DNA from: Aplidium turbinatum
Lineage: Eukaryota > Chordata > Ascidiacea > Aplousobranchia > Polyclinidae
Assembly (NCBI GenBank): GCA_918807975.1
Contig: OU964922.1
Coordinates: forward strand, 25,904,329-25,968,328
Direction: 5' to 3'
Length of the DNA: 64,000 nt
Shown here: positions 21,172 to 34,000 of the stretch, in pieces
Position numbering within the stretch: position 1 is the stretch's first letter
Layout of the letters: each line of letters starts with the position of its first letter
Program-made: the position numbers and the translations under genes
Notes under the pieces: model-generated
Told to the model about the DNA's origin: nothing
What the model saw: the letters and a program-made list of their open reading frames with translations, nothing else
Database searches by the model: none

Positions 21172-22224
21172 CTACTGTTGATTGCATTGGTTAGGATTTT
21201 GTTGAAAATGAGGTCCATTTTCTCTGTAAGTTGTGGATGGGCCAATATCGTCGTCTGTTCCATGTGGGGTGGTTGGTCTTCTTGCCTCTCCACTGTGTCC
21301 TAGAAAGTTAGATCTACTTGTTCCTGCAGATGAACTGAAATTGCTGGTATTGAATGCTGATTGACCGCTTGCTTGATGCTGTTGTCTCAACAGCATTTGT
21401 GTTTTCAACAACAACTCTGCACCAGTTATTGGTGGCGGCAGTATCTTCATCAACAAAGTCACACTCGTATCCAGGTCATGTTTCAAGTCGTCGCAAGTCA
21501 AAGCTCTTGCAAGAAGATAACACGGTCCGGTTAACAACATGCAAGGAAACAGAAAAATCCATGCACACGGAGAGTAGCAACATCCAATAGGTTTCGAATG
21601 GTTAGTGATGCAAATAGTTGCTTCATTGCTGTAATAAGTCGATCCACGCAAACCCCTGTATCTTTTATACCATTTTCTTAAAATCCTGTCTAAACTAATC
21701 TTCAAACAAAAGTTACCTTCTGTTTTTAATGTTTCTTCGCATCTTTCCAACAACGGTAAAAGTTGTTCTTCGATCATTGGATGCCATGGACAAATGTACA
21801 CTACAAATGAATGCCATGATGTGTATATAGTGGTCTTACGATATTGATGGCGACTGTGTTCCTCATAAAGTTTAACATCAAAAAAAGTTGGATGGGTTAA
21901 TATTCTTTTCTTCAGGGTTGAAAAATCTTCTTCTGTCCTAACTTTTATAGTTTTTGTATCAGCTGTAGATACAATATCTTGATCGCCAAAAAATACATTT
22001 ACTTTTTCTTTATTATATTGCAATCTTCCTCTCTCATTGACCCAAAAATCCTTTGGTAAGTTATTGAAAAATTCTTTAAATGGGATAATTCCCACTGAAA
22101 TATTTTGGTCACTCCCCATAGAGCAATTAGCAGACATTTTGCTTGACACTACAAAAAGTGTTTTGTTTTTAACCAAAGCTGATCTAATCTGCAATTGTAA
22201 CAGTAATAATAGTTCACATGACAT
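21172..22224 (-). CDS. Unrecognised single-pass membrane protein, intact family member
   Basis: An uninterrupted 350-codon ORF. I do not recognise the family. Residues 41-90 (ISVGIIPFKEFFNNLPKDFW) and 118-150 (HQYRKTTIYTSWHSF, then YICPWHPMIEEQ) are conserved in the paralogues. A hydrophobic segment at 219-240 (SPCAWIFLFPCMLLTGPC) is the only clear membrane helix. The C-terminal 80 residues are Ser/Thr/Gln/Asn-rich and probably disordered. The order (folded N-terminal domain, late helix, polar tail) and the Arg-rich QYRK segment recall TMEM151 loosely; this is speculation. The start is uncertain: the first ATG is at 22224, but TTACAATTGCAG just inside it looks like a 3' splice site, so Met30 (22137) may be the real start. 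Two broken paralogues follow downstream on the same strand. That an old tandem copy is still open argues for selection. Confidence 0.6.
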   Translation of the reverse strand: MSCELLLLLQLQIRSALVKNKTLFVVSSKMSANCSMGSDQNISVGIIPFKEFFNNLPKDFWVNERGRLQYNKEKVNVFFGDQDIVSTADTKTIKVRTEEDFSTLKKRILTHPTFFDVKLYEEHSRHQYRKTTIYTSWHSFVVYICPWHPMIEEQLLPLLERCEETLKTEGNFCLKISLDRILRKWYKRYRGLRGSTYYSNEATICITNHSKPIGCCYSPCAWIFLFPCMLLTGPCYLLARALTCDDLKHDLDTSVTLLMKILPPPITGAELLLKTQMLLRQQHQASGQSAFNTSNFSSSAGTSRSNFLGHSGEARRPTTPHGTDDDIGPSTTYRENGPHFQQNPNQCNQQ

Positions 22225-22231
22225 ATCATAG

Positions 22232-23059
22232 ACTTGTTACACAATCACAACATTATTTACACACAAAAAAATAAATATTCAAACAGTTAAGGTTCACTCA
22301 GGTTACAAAAGTTACCAAAGAGCTCCATAGGACAATTCGGCACAAAGCTGAGATACAAATTGAATGATAAAAGTTTGAGCGCTATAATCTTCGTGCGTTA
22401 ATGATGTAAAAATTACTTGAAAACAAAGTGTTTTAGCGATATGCATTTTATGAAAGTGTTTTTTCAGCTATCTTGGTATTTAAGTAATACACTAACTAGT
22501 TTAATATCTGGCCAGTAGCCACATCGCAGTTTATTCAAAACCCCGAAAATACCAGAAACCCAGGTTAATTCAAATTTGGAAACATTGGTTGTCACAGAGG
22601 GTTGAAGCAAGAAGGTGTTTCAGAAAAAGAAATGCAAAGACAATTTTTAACTTTCTTATTTTTCGACAGAAAATTTATTTTGATTGTGATAAAAATGTTT
22701 CAGTTGCGTAAGACACTGTGAAAATAAGACTAAACAGAACTGCCAGCTTATTTATTGATCCCAGGCATTGATTTAAAATGTGCTATTAGCAAAGTTATTC
22801 CTCGCATTAACCAACTGGTGGAGAAAAAACAATTGAGCTACATCCATCTCGTTAAAACTACTTGCAATGTTTTTGTCATTTTTTAATTCTTAATTTATCT
22901 CAGAGACCTGTGCTGTTATTCCTTTGTTCGTTAAAATTTCTTGCCTGGCTTTGCAAAAAAAGCTAAAGATTTTAGAGATTTTAATAAATAATAATAAAAT
23001 CTCGAAAGGACCGCTGAGACTTCTGTCAATGCAAAATTAGCACCGATACAAATAGCATG
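22232..23059. other. Spacer between tandem paralogues
   Basis: AT-rich, with no coding signal. It separates the intact copy from the first decayed copy. Confidence 0.4.
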
Positions 23060-23935
23060 CAATTTCAGATGTGTCTTGAAAAGTTAGATCTACGTGTTCC
23101 TGCAGATGAACTAAAATTGGTATTGTATGCTGATTGACCCCTTGCTTGAGAATACTGTTTTAACTACAGCAGCAGCATCAGTCATTGGTGGCGACGTTGA
23201 TTTATGCCTCAACACAATCACAATCGCATCCAGATCATGTGTCATGTCTTCGAAAGTCAAAGCTCTTTCAAGAAGGTAACATGGTCCGATTAACAACATA
23301 CCGATAAACAAAAAAATCCAAGCACATGGAGAATAGAAAAGTTCCAAACGTTTGGAATAGTCAGTGATACAGATAGTTCCTCCTTCACTTGCATAAACCA
23401 TTCGAGCAAATTTTGATGGCTTGCATAAAACATCTGCTTTAAACTAATCGTCAGACAAAACAACCTTGTTTTAAATATTTTTTGCATCTTTCCTGCTTGT
23501 TGTTCTTCGAACATTGGATGCCATGGACAAATGTACACTACAAACAATGCGGTGATGGTAGGATATTCATGGTGACTGTTTCTTTGATACAACGTAACAT
23601 CAAAAAAGCTGGAAGGGTTAATATTTTTTCTTTGGGGTTTAAAAACCTTCTTCTGTCTGAACTTCAATTGTCTTTTCAAGGGTAGTGCATATTATGGTCA
23701 CGGAAAAATGCATTTACCTTTTCTTGGTCATGTTGCAGTTTCCCTTTCTCGTTTATCCAAAGGTTATTTTGTAAGTTTTTGAAAAACTGGTTAAACAGAA
23801 TAATTCCCACTGAAATATTTTGGCTGCTTTCCGAAACCGAAGAGCAATCAGCAGACAGCCAGACACTCTGCTTGACACTATACAAAACGTGTTTTGTTTT
23901 TAATCAAAGCTGGTCAAGCTTGTAATTGTAATATT
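23060..23935 (-). pseudogene. Decayed paralogue 1 of the 21.2-kb membrane-protein gene
   Basis: Three overlapping frames together cover nearly the whole relative. QNISVGIILFNQFFKNLQ and GKLQHDQEKVNAFFRD lie at about 23690-23830. FVVYICPWHPMFEEQ lies near 23500-23550. SPCAWIFLFIGMLLIGPC and LTFEDMTHDLDAIV lie at about 23220-23340. Frameshifts near 23680 and 23400 and the absence of the linker around residues 165-195 show it no longer encodes the full protein. Sequence similarity continues through the non-coding ends, so this was a genomic tandem duplication and not a retrocopy. Confidence 0.8.
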
Positions 23936-24059
23936 TATAACGCTAGCTCACAAATCATATGTTCATTGCAAATGTTTATTTATTTGTTGTTTTTGGTTTA
24001 GGCCTAACACTTGTTTATTTTATGTCAGAAGCTATTATGTGATTCTTTCACAAAAGATT

Positions 24060-24700
24060 GCGTTTTTGTGTCTATGAATAGATCCTTGTGGACCTCTTTT
24101 TTTCACATACCATCTTCGTAATAGCTTGTCAAGATTAATCTCCAATGAAACATGTCCTTCATTTGTTAATATTTATTTGCATTTTGATAGCAACGACAAA
24201 ACTTCTTCTTTGATTACTATATGCCATGGACAAATAAATGGAGCTGTACTACACACAAATACTATGATTTGGTAGTCACGTTTTCACGGTATTCATAAAA
24301 GGCTTGTTCTTCCCTCACTTTAAAAAAAAAAGAAAAAAACGTTGAAAGGATTGAAATTTTTTTTACAGAACTGAAAACCTTTTTTTGTAGCCTGCGCACT
24401 ATGACCGTTATTGCATAAGCAATTATTATCATTGAAAAATACATTTACTTTTTACTTTGTCGTGCTGTAGTTTCCTATTCCCACGTCTCACAAAAACCTC
24501 TCGGTAAGTTCATTAAAAACTCTCTAAACAGCATAATTCCCACTGGTATATCATGGTTTCTTTCAACAAATATATCGCTGATCATTCTGCTTGCCACTTC
24601 GTCAAAGCAATTAGCCTTATCAAAAGCAAATCCTAACTGAGACGTTGACAGTTCTATGCAGTGTAATTTTGTCAAAGCTTCCGGTTTAAGTCAAGATGCA
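24060..24700 (-). pseudogene. Decayed paralogue 2 of the 21.2-kb membrane-protein gene
   Basis: The minus strand retains HDIPVGIMLFREFLMNLPRG (about 24490-24560). DNA matching the CPWHPM...EEQ region lies near 24215-24240, and the region before the membrane helix near 24110-24150. The helix and tail are missing, and stops and frameshifts are frequent. It is more diverged than the copy at 23060, so it was probably the first lost. Confidence 0.7.
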
Positions 24701-25265
24701 TGACTGATATACGCAATTAAAATGCAAAAATATTTTCGAATAAGTTTCAGTTCTGCAAGCTGATTGCATTTGAAACAAAGTAAGGTCTGCTTGGCTTAAC
24801 GCCTAGTGTAAAGTGGTAAATACCAATCAATACTTTTATGATCTGTAATCTGTATGTAGACCCAAGCTTTATAATGTATCTTTACCGAAATTTCCCACTT
24901 TATTTTCCAGAAGTTATCCACTGACTATTTCGAGTTAAAGTAATTATGCAAACTATTCGCGAGTCTCTCCATGCAAATACAAGCCAAATTTTAATGTCAG
25001 AGCTTAACTTGTAAGATAATGCATCTTTCATATACACAACTACAGTAATAAGTTTATGGATCTATTTTTAAAAATCTGTTATTGTAATTTTAAAGACAAG
25101 TAAAAACTTCTAATTTGATACTGTACAGTGCATTTTGTCACAAAGTCACATGCACAGTTAAAGGCTTTGCATCAAGTATGAATCTATCGTAAAAAGGAGT
25201 TTTAAATTTTACAAAAATTATGAAGGTTACGTAGCCGAATATTCTTCAATTGAGACACATAATAT
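24701..25265. other. Intergenic DNA, no gene seen
   Basis: AT-rich, no credible ORF. Confidence 0.4.
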
Positions 25266-25505
25266 CCGCCCCGATAGCTCAGTGGTTACGCGCCGGGATC
25301 AAGATCACTCGGCGCTGGTTCGACTCTCGGGGTGTGCGTTTGAGCAACACATTTCAGGACTGCTCTCCATTCAGCGGCACCAAGTGAATTTATTAATTTC
25401 CCGGCAATAGCACTTCAACAATCGGAAATAATCTTTAATATGCGAAACTACCAGGAATAACCTATCAAGGCTTAGTCAGTCCGAGGATAAAGATACAAAA
25501 CCGAC
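25266..25505 (+). mobile_element. tRNA-derived SINE, family A, copy 2
   Basis: The same tRNA-like head as the copy at 4734 (ATAGCTCAGTGGTTACGCG, B-box GGTTCGACTCT, closing CTCGGGGTG) and the same body (CATTTCAGGACTGCTCTCC, CAATCGGAAATAA, AACTACCAGGAATAA, GTCAGTCCGAGGATAAAG). It lacks about 50 bp present in the middle of the other copy, so the family has at least two length forms or this copy suffered a deletion. Its B-box matches the canonical form better than copy 1. Confidence 0.8.
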
Positions 25506-25604
25506 CAAACGTTAGGTACGGAAAAAATGAAATACAATGCATTGATACAGTTAGATACATTGTGTTCTGCAATCCACTACATGTCCAAACACTTCGGCGC
25601 GTTG

Positions 25605-25691
25605 CCTCCCAGTCAGCAAATCAACTGTGTTTAAATCGATTTAACGTCTGCAGATGTTGAATCAATATAAAAAACAGTTGATTTGCTGTCT
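25605..25691. repeat. Dispersed palindromic element, most complete copy
   Basis: An 87-bp palindrome. The outer arms CCAGTCAGCAAATCAACTG and CAGTTGATTTGCTGTCTGG enclose the core TTTAACGTCTGCAGATG. The core recurs at 3148, 5545 and 63880. The outer arm recurs in degenerate form at about 5528 and 6236. No duplication is obvious at the borders. Confidence 0.7.
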
Positions 25692-27889
25692 GGAGTGGAA
25701 AAACAGTAAAACAACAAAAGAAGGGATTTCTTTTGATTTTTTTTATTTATCACTCATAAGGCAAACACTGAAACTATTGCAAGAAAAATAATTCTGATAA
25801 ATATCCAACATTTTAGTACTTTTCGTGTTACTTTGTTCTTTCAGAATCTCAACTGTTGCACAAAATGCTTTGTGCGAAGCTTGATGGCAATGGAAAATAT
25901 TTGTCTCCATCGTGCGGTATTTTTACAAAGAACAAGATAATTTTCCATCAAGTTTCAACGTTGTATGACTTTCACTGAAATAAGGTTTCGAAGTCTGTTG
26001 ACTTTTATTGTGGAGTAGCGTTGGATCGAATATGGGATTGACGGACTTCTTAGTAAATTATTACGAAGTCACTTTTTTAGGCTTACGGGAGCTGCGTTAA
26101 AATATTATGTATTCCACACTTGTTTAGTACAAACTTTGATAAAACAAGTCACAAAACAAGAAAAAACTAAAGCGAAAAGGTAATTTTCAGTTCCAAAAGC
26201 GTGTTGCATTTAAAAAATAACTTATACATGAGATTTAAGTTCATTTTACTGCATGTGGCTTAACTGCAATGTACAGTATTTGCAATCAATCAAACTCTGT
26301 TCAGTAGAAGTCGACTTTGGGTAACTTGAAAGGGCACTTTTTTCTCTTATCTTTTATAGTGGTTTTTGGTTTTACTGTAGTTCCGATATTTTTAAATGGA
26401 CATAGTTGTGTATTTGCAACAAAAAGACAAAACGCATTATTGCCTTCTGTCATTGTTCACTTTTTTAAACTATTAAGTGTACTTTTGTATCGTCTGACCT
26501 GCCTCTGACGTTCATGTTTTGCTTTATTTAAAGAAAAATTTTATCATTAGCATAGCTCTGTCGTGGCCGGAAAGCGTTTCAAAAGTGATAATTATGATAT
26601 TGTTGTTATTTTTCGACAGCCACTTATGTACCAAAGTATTTTCATAATTGACTTTTATGTTTTTGAGTTCTTAAAGCGTAATTTTTCACTTTATAGACAA
26701 TCAATGAACCGTTGTTTTCTTTTGATATATATTTGAATTTAAGAGTTATTTTAATTCGATTTTAAATTGAAGAAATGGTTGTTTTTACGTTAGTTCTAGA
26801 TCTTGCAACGTGAAATCAACAAAAAACTAAATTATTTCCTAAGCTAGATTCATCTAAATGACAGCTAGATTTGAGTAGGCCTATTGAACCAACAGATATG
26901 CAATAATGAGTAGGAAAATAAGCATGCTTGTAACCTTGACATGATTTTATCGCCTACAATCTTTCTAAATTGGAGATTTAACATTTCAGGAAGAAATCAG
27001 ACAGATAACGCCCTCGTAACAGTCTCGCGCAAAGTACAGCAAGCACCGCTTGCGCTCACGCAATGTAATTACGTGTTTGCCATTTAGCTGAAAATGAAAA
27101 CGATTCGAGCGCTTAGATTTTTGTTTATTGAAGATCAGATGTAGATTTTCAAGTTGTTCGTTGAATGGAAAACGTCGTTTTTGTAAATTCATGGTCAATT
27201 GGTAGCGCTATTCCTATTTTAAAGCCTTCATGCATTTAAGGTTGTAACCGACGCTCATTTTGTCAAAAAAAGCAAAGAGAAAAACTATTCACTATTCAGT
27301 AATAGTCAAGAAGACAGGCAAGGCAACTCAATAGTTTTAAGTGTTTATGTTAGCAGTTCTAGTCAGGATTTTCAATAAAAATCTTAAATAATTCATTAGC
27401 CAATTCTTTTCTAAATCTATCTACAGATAGTCTTCGTACAATCACAGTGCCAACGTTTACAGGCTTATTGATAAGACATAGAGTTGTACAGTTACAAAAT
27501 ATGTGACTATCACTGTATTGGAAAAATTCTATTACATCGCCAATGTTCAACAAAGAAGACTTAAATGGGTTTGTAAGTTTGGGAGCCCACAAATACTAAT
27601 TGCAGAAGGTTTTAATAGTGAGAAGTTAATAGATATATGGTTGTATGGTTTAGTTAATCAACTTTTCTTGTAAAATTGTGAGTGATCGATATACTGTGCA
27701 ATGTACATGACTAATTTTGCAGTGCAAGTTTTTGTGACGTGAATAAATTCTATAATTACGACAGACAATAACGTATGTAAATGTAAGTCGCATCATTACA
27801 TTTTGAAAAGAAGCAATTTGGTGATAACGATTTCTTTAGCACGACTGAGTTTTTATCATGGATTGATAGAGTGCAAAAAGTTCGTGGCA
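25692..27889. other. Intergenic DNA, no gene supported
   Basis: A 77-codon minus-strand ORF (27359-27592) and a 70-codon one (26986-27198) have no recognisable domain, signal peptide or splice context. Confidence 0.4.
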
Positions 27890-28047
27890 CCAAGTCCCAA
27901 ACAGGGGACCATCTTCTTGTGTGCCCTCAACTAGCCACCCAGTGCAGTAGGTGAGACCTTTTAATATACAACTCCGTCGCAAAAGAATGTGTCAGTTTGC
28001 GGTGTATCAACCAAATTAAGAAGACTCAATAGGCGAAGAAGCGCGCA
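27890..28047 (+). mobile_element. LINE 3'-end relic
   Basis: The DNA is roughly four-fifths identical by eye to the tail of the LINE relic at 63068-63560. It encodes the same cysteine-rich end: GDHLLVCPQLATQCSR, then LIYNSVAKECVSL. Only the last 50 or so codons remain, with a stop after the CCHC-like motif. Confidence 0.7.
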
Positions 28048-28059
28048 AAAGCAGTGAAC

Positions 28060-31000
28060 GTTGAGAAACATATTTAATTTCTTAATTACCCACACGTGGG
28101 TTTGTTTATTTGCAATTATGCTTTAATGCTCCGGTATTAAGTAGGTGCCTCAACATTAATGCGTAGTGTAGATTTAGTGCAATGAGGCAATGTTGCAACG
28201 TGGGCAAGAGATGCTTTGGTGCTTTGAATTAAAACGTTATTTTATGTTAAGATTATCCTTTTTGTTTATAATAGAATTTAACGTTCAAAAAATAAAATTA
28301 AGACGTCTTTTTTCCAGCCGCTCAGAAACATGTTGATGTACTGATGTTAAAAAAAAATTGCTCGAGAAGAAACTGCATTTTAGCTTGCAGTTGTAACTGG
28401 AAATACATTTGTCACTCTGCAGATCACAGAAAATATAGAGATTGCTTTCAGTTTATTCAAATAAAGCGAGTCGTCAACAGTTTAGACACAAGTCAATATA
28501 AACTTTTTCCAAATTTAATTCATATATTCCAGTGCAAATCTGGATTCCTAACCAGGTTCTTCAAAAAGCAGCAATCACAGGCTAAGTTTAAACAGCGTTT
28601 AGCTTAAGTGTTTCACTTCATTTTGTCACAAATATTTCTTGTCTGTGGAGATGTAGGGACACTTTTCTGTTCTTTGGTAAAATCCTCAAAAGTCTGGCCA
28701 TTTGTCCATGTCAGTGCAGGGTAGGATTATTATAAGCGTACATGTTCTGAAACTCCGATGCCTAGTCAAACCAACATTTGTTGTGCTGTTGTTGATGGTT
28801 GTGTGGAATTGAAACGTCATCATAAACGATCTATGGTAACCTCATAGGTCTATGTCAAGCTTGATTGTGATTGCTGGATACTACAACATTGCTGGTTAAT
28901 ACTTGAGACACATAAATAACAAACCATTTAATGATAACTTTGGATGGAAAACAGATGGAATTTCTGCCCCAATATATTGTTGATAAGAGTGTTGAAGAAA
29001 TCGCATGCAAAAAAAAAATGGACAAGTAGAACCAGCTAGAATGGCAGATTTGCTTTAGAAATACTTTTCAGCAAAGGTTGTCTAAATGTCTAGTTCAAGT
29101 CTATTAGTTAATCCTAACTGAATAAACAAAAAGCGTTTTTTTTTTTTTTTTGTTCACAAAGCTGAAAACTCTAGCTGTCTTGGGATTAAAGATTGCTCAT
29201 AAACGATTGTTGTTTTCTGTAGAACACCAAGGTCTTGAAAACAACAACAGAAGAAGTGCAGTAAAAGCCAGTGTTTTAATTTGTAGAATGTTAAAATTCT
29301 TGCATGCAGAGTTGTAGTCAGCAATACTTTGTTATTTTTGAAGACAGTTGATATTTGCATTAATTAGAAATAAGCTCGAGTAGTTTATATAAGATTGTGT
29401 TACACAGCAGAATGTTCTAGCTTTGCATGCTTAAATGAATATTAAAATATTAAAACTTCTTCGAGTGCTTGTAGATTACGTACGGTATGTCTATTTTCTG
29501 ATATATGTACAATGGTTACATACAACCAAGTTAATTTTCTACAATTTTAAGTTTTACAATAATACAATAGTTTTACAAAAAAACAAAAAACGTAGCGAAA
29601 TTGCGTAGAAATAAACTGTGGTATTGAAGGTTTTATTGACATTGGATTTTACTCGTTGTCCAATTTTCTGTCTGGGAAAGATTTTAGAATGTTGTGTTTT
29701 TCTTTAAGCGTGTATGTGAATGGTAACTAATAACATTGCTCCTGGGATTATGTGCTTTCAACGAAATAGGTTTACTATAAACTTCTGTACAAACATGTAC
29801 GTAGCAGTGCTATAAGAACTTTGCGGTAAATGCACCACCTTACGTTTTTAAAGGTTCTGCAAAAAAGATAATTTTTATTGATTAATTAAACAGTCTAAGA
29901 AAATTATGCTTTAAACTAAAGAATCAAAATGTTACTATAAACTTGTCATCAATTTAATCCATTATATGAAAACAGAAGTCTTGTTTTGGAAGTACAAGGG
30001 TAAATGATGTGATTTTGCATCATGTTGGTTGGACTTATAACTTCATCACGTCAAAAAGCAGTGTAACGTTATCTAAATAAATTTCTCTCCTTTCTTCAAC
30101 TATTATTTCTCATTTGCACAGTGGTCTTCAGTAGATATGAAGCACAGCTGACGATTTTTAAAACGTGTTGTTGCACAAAAATCTCTTACCATCCTAAGGC
30201 TTCCACAGCAGGCTGAAAGTCGAGGTTAATTTATCAAATCGTTGTACTTTAATTTTGATTAAAAGCGCAGGAACTATTTGAAATTTTGCACAGAATATTT
30301 TTAAGCATAGTAGGTCTATCGTAACTTTAAAAATTAATCTTTTGAATCGCTAATTGAAAAGTTCCGAAATTGGATGAATTTACATCAGTGTATGTGATTT
30401 TTAAATGAATTTCAATCTTGCGTTTTTTTTCCGTCTGATCTATATGGTTGAAATATTTACCTTTCTATAGTTGACATCAATTTCTTAGCAGAATATTGTC
30501 ATCATTTTCATGTATTCACCTTACGTGCTATAAACTTCTATAACTAAATTTCATCAAAAGCATGAATAGATATAATACTACAAAACATGTTGTGAATGTT
30601 TTAATAAAAACATTCACGTTAATCCCATTGTCTTGTTTGATGGGCGTTTTACAAAAGAACATTCTTTGCAAATGGCGTCAAAAAAAGATCAGTTTTTCTT
30701 ATCTCTCATTCATGCTTTTATGCGGAGCTTATCAAGGAATTACATTGATCCATGGCTGCCGCCCGAGGTTGGGCTTTTTTCCTGCTTTGTTTTCTTTTTC
30801 CATCCCATCATGACGAGTTTGCGATTGCAGATCAACATTCTACGCTGGCATCGCAACTCTTGGTCGTTCTTCGCATTTACGCCACCACAACATCTTTTAT
30901 TGTGTTTTACTTATTTGTTTATTTTCAAGCTTTCTGGAGAGCTATAGACCGGCACTTTATTACCCAAATAACAATTCGTGCAACGTTTTAAACTCTTCAA

Positions 31001-34000
31001 GTTTATTCCATTTTTTTCCATTTTCGGCGTGCTGATAATGTAAATCTCTCATGGTCGCGAGTACAGTTTGTGTCCCGGAAATACTAATGAAAAACATTGA
31101 TGTAATATCATCAAAAAACTGAATCAACGCTACTACCAACGTATTTGTTTGAAGCATTTGGTCACTTTGTATCAAAGACCATCGAAATATATTTTCATCA
31201 AACATTTGACATTTTACCACAGCAATGGCTCACGTATGTCTGAAGATTACCTACTTTTAAAAATGAGCTTCGCCATTTCTTCAGATAGCGCTAAATCTGT
31301 CCAGCGCGACTCCCAGTTGAAAGCAGAATAGTTTCTGACAGATGATTATTTCTTTAATCACTTCTTAAAATTCACTTACTTCTTTCAGTCCGCAAAAGCT
31401 TTCCATCTTTTGCTCAGAGACGTCTGTGACATTATGCAATAATTGTACAGTACATTGGTGTCAGCAAGTTGTGACGACTCAGTGGTACCGTTTGTTGTGA
31501 GAGTCTTGTGAGAAATAAGCAGTTGTATGTTTTAACACCAAACTTTGGCAATAAAGAAAAAGTCATGAAAGTTATCCCTTTATACACAGCTTGTCTGTAT
31601 TTTTCAGCACAATTGCCTTATTAGTGCAAAAGGTTAATTACACCTTTGTTATATTATAATCTTTGCCGCTTGTTTTCACGTGGAGGCATTTAATGGTTTA
31701 TAGAAATAACCTCGTAAGAAAGAATTAGTTAAATTAAAGATGTATCTTCTGCGTGCGTATACTCAGCAAACAATGATATGATGGCAAAAAAGTCAGTTGG
31801 TTTTGACTCAAAAAGACACGAATAACATACAGCTTGTAGAAGTCAGTGTTTACCAAAAAATAACCTTTTGATGAAAGAAATATGATGGGGCAACACTTTG
31901 CATCATGATGTGGCCTAGTGGTAATTAACGAACAGTTTACATTGAAGACAATATTTTGCTTCCAAAAAACGTGAAAATTTTAAATTGGCATAACGTCGAC
32001 CAACGTTGAAACGATGCAAAAACCGTAAATCGTTTTCGCCAAGGCGTTTTTGTCAACACGTTAGACTAGGTTAAGTCTTGTCGCTAGTTAAGCTTGTACC
32101 AATCGTGCCCTGACCGTACCAAGCAAACGTATACAAAACATACACTACTCTGTATTTTAAACTTAACGCTTCGATGTTGAAAATAGATGCTCTGGGGTTT
32201 CCAATGCAGGATTTTCGATTTCAACTGTTTATCCTCTTCAAATGTAGGCTACTTTTTCTAACTTATATTAATATGTTAGCACTCTGTATCAAAATTATAG
32301 CAATAAAAATGCTTTTACCTAAGATTAGACCTTCAATGATTTAACATTTTAAATTCAAGTGGATCTTGTCATCAAAGCCATATTACACAGCGCAATACAC
32401 AGTTTAAGTTTATAGATTTATGTTGCTGCATTATTTTTGTGTAATGCATGATGAAAAATTGGAAGTATTTTTTTTCGGGTAGATTTTTTAACTTTACCAT
32501 TTCATTACGTGATCAGACTATTCATGTCATAAAATCATGTTGCCAATGCAAAAAGTTCTCAGAATAGGCTTAGCCCTAGCCAGTTACGCTACAGGAATTT
32601 CAACAGCGACTACTAGGCTATTTTTTAATCTAGAAATAATCAACTTGTCAAAGCGTTATGTCACAAATACTGTTAATTCAAAACATCTAAAATGCATTGA
32701 GTTTCTAGCTAAGTCAAACACTAAACCATAGTTGTGCAGTTAAAAAGATGTTGCTAATGTCATGCGTGTATCAACGACGCTTTTTGATAGCTATCAACTC
32801 TTCCTATATGTTAGAATGATAACATAATCTGAAGTGTTTCTTAAAAGAATAACCAATTAAACAACATTTGAAAAAACCTGCCCTAACTAAAAAATAAACA
32901 TTGAAAGGCATAGGAAACCTCTGGTGTTGGACGATTTCTTACGCAATATTGTCATCTGTGGTGTATGTGGACACCCCTGTTGGGTGTTGAATGATGCTAC
33001 AGGCGGTCTTATAAGCAGTAGTTAGTAGGCTACATTCAAGTCGTTCTATTTGCGAAGTTTGAAAAGACAGGCCACCCTTTCGGAAGTGCTTCGGCATCAG
33101 GCTTAGAAATCAACTCATTATGTTTGCTACTGCAATCCTTCTATTAAAATGTTTTTCTTTGTATCTCAGTAGTTTTAGCTTTGTTTCTCAGGAGAATGTT
33201 GTAGTTGTAACGTTATTACAAGGGTTTGCCTGTTTTTTATTGGTTTCAGAATAGGATTTTTGTTTTTAGTCTAAAGCAAACTCTTTTTTTTTTAGTAGTT
33301 GAGATCGTTTTTCGTTGATTTGACGTAAGAAAGTATTTCTTAGCAACGTGGTAAGCGAGAGAGTTCTTTTTTTCTCTGCATTCGATTGAAAAAAAGTTGG
33401 CAGAGTAGCATGCAGATGTTGAAACCTGCGATACTGATGAAGTACAACATCGTCAGAAACACCACCAAAGTGAACGGATGTTGTAAAAATGCTTTTGTGC
33501 TCAAAATGGAAAATAGAGCTTTATGAATGCGTATGAAGTAGCATTTAGTGCACTGTGGTATTATCAAGAATAGTCATGACTTACGATGGAATATAAATAC
33601 ATTAGATTGTTATTAATAATTGAATTTGTGTAGCAGCTTTAACGTTTATGTTAATTTCTGTTGACATCGATATGAGTATGATGATGACGCATATCCTGAA
33701 ATTGCTTGTGTGCATTTCTAAACTGTTTGAATTGCTTTCAATCAAGACTTTATTAAATTTCTTTAGTGGAATAATTTTTTTATTGAGCAACTGGAAATGA
33801 CATCTTGTATGATAATTGTGAACAAAGTAGCAAAAAACTTAGAAGATACTGCAATGATATACAGTAAGTTGCACAGCCCTTTTTATAAACGCAGTGATAA
33901 AACGTAGACTGATAACATAACTATTTTTATGATAAAGTACCGAGAAATTATGAAATATCTTTTTCACCTTACCAATTTTTATATATTTTTTGTTTAGGTT

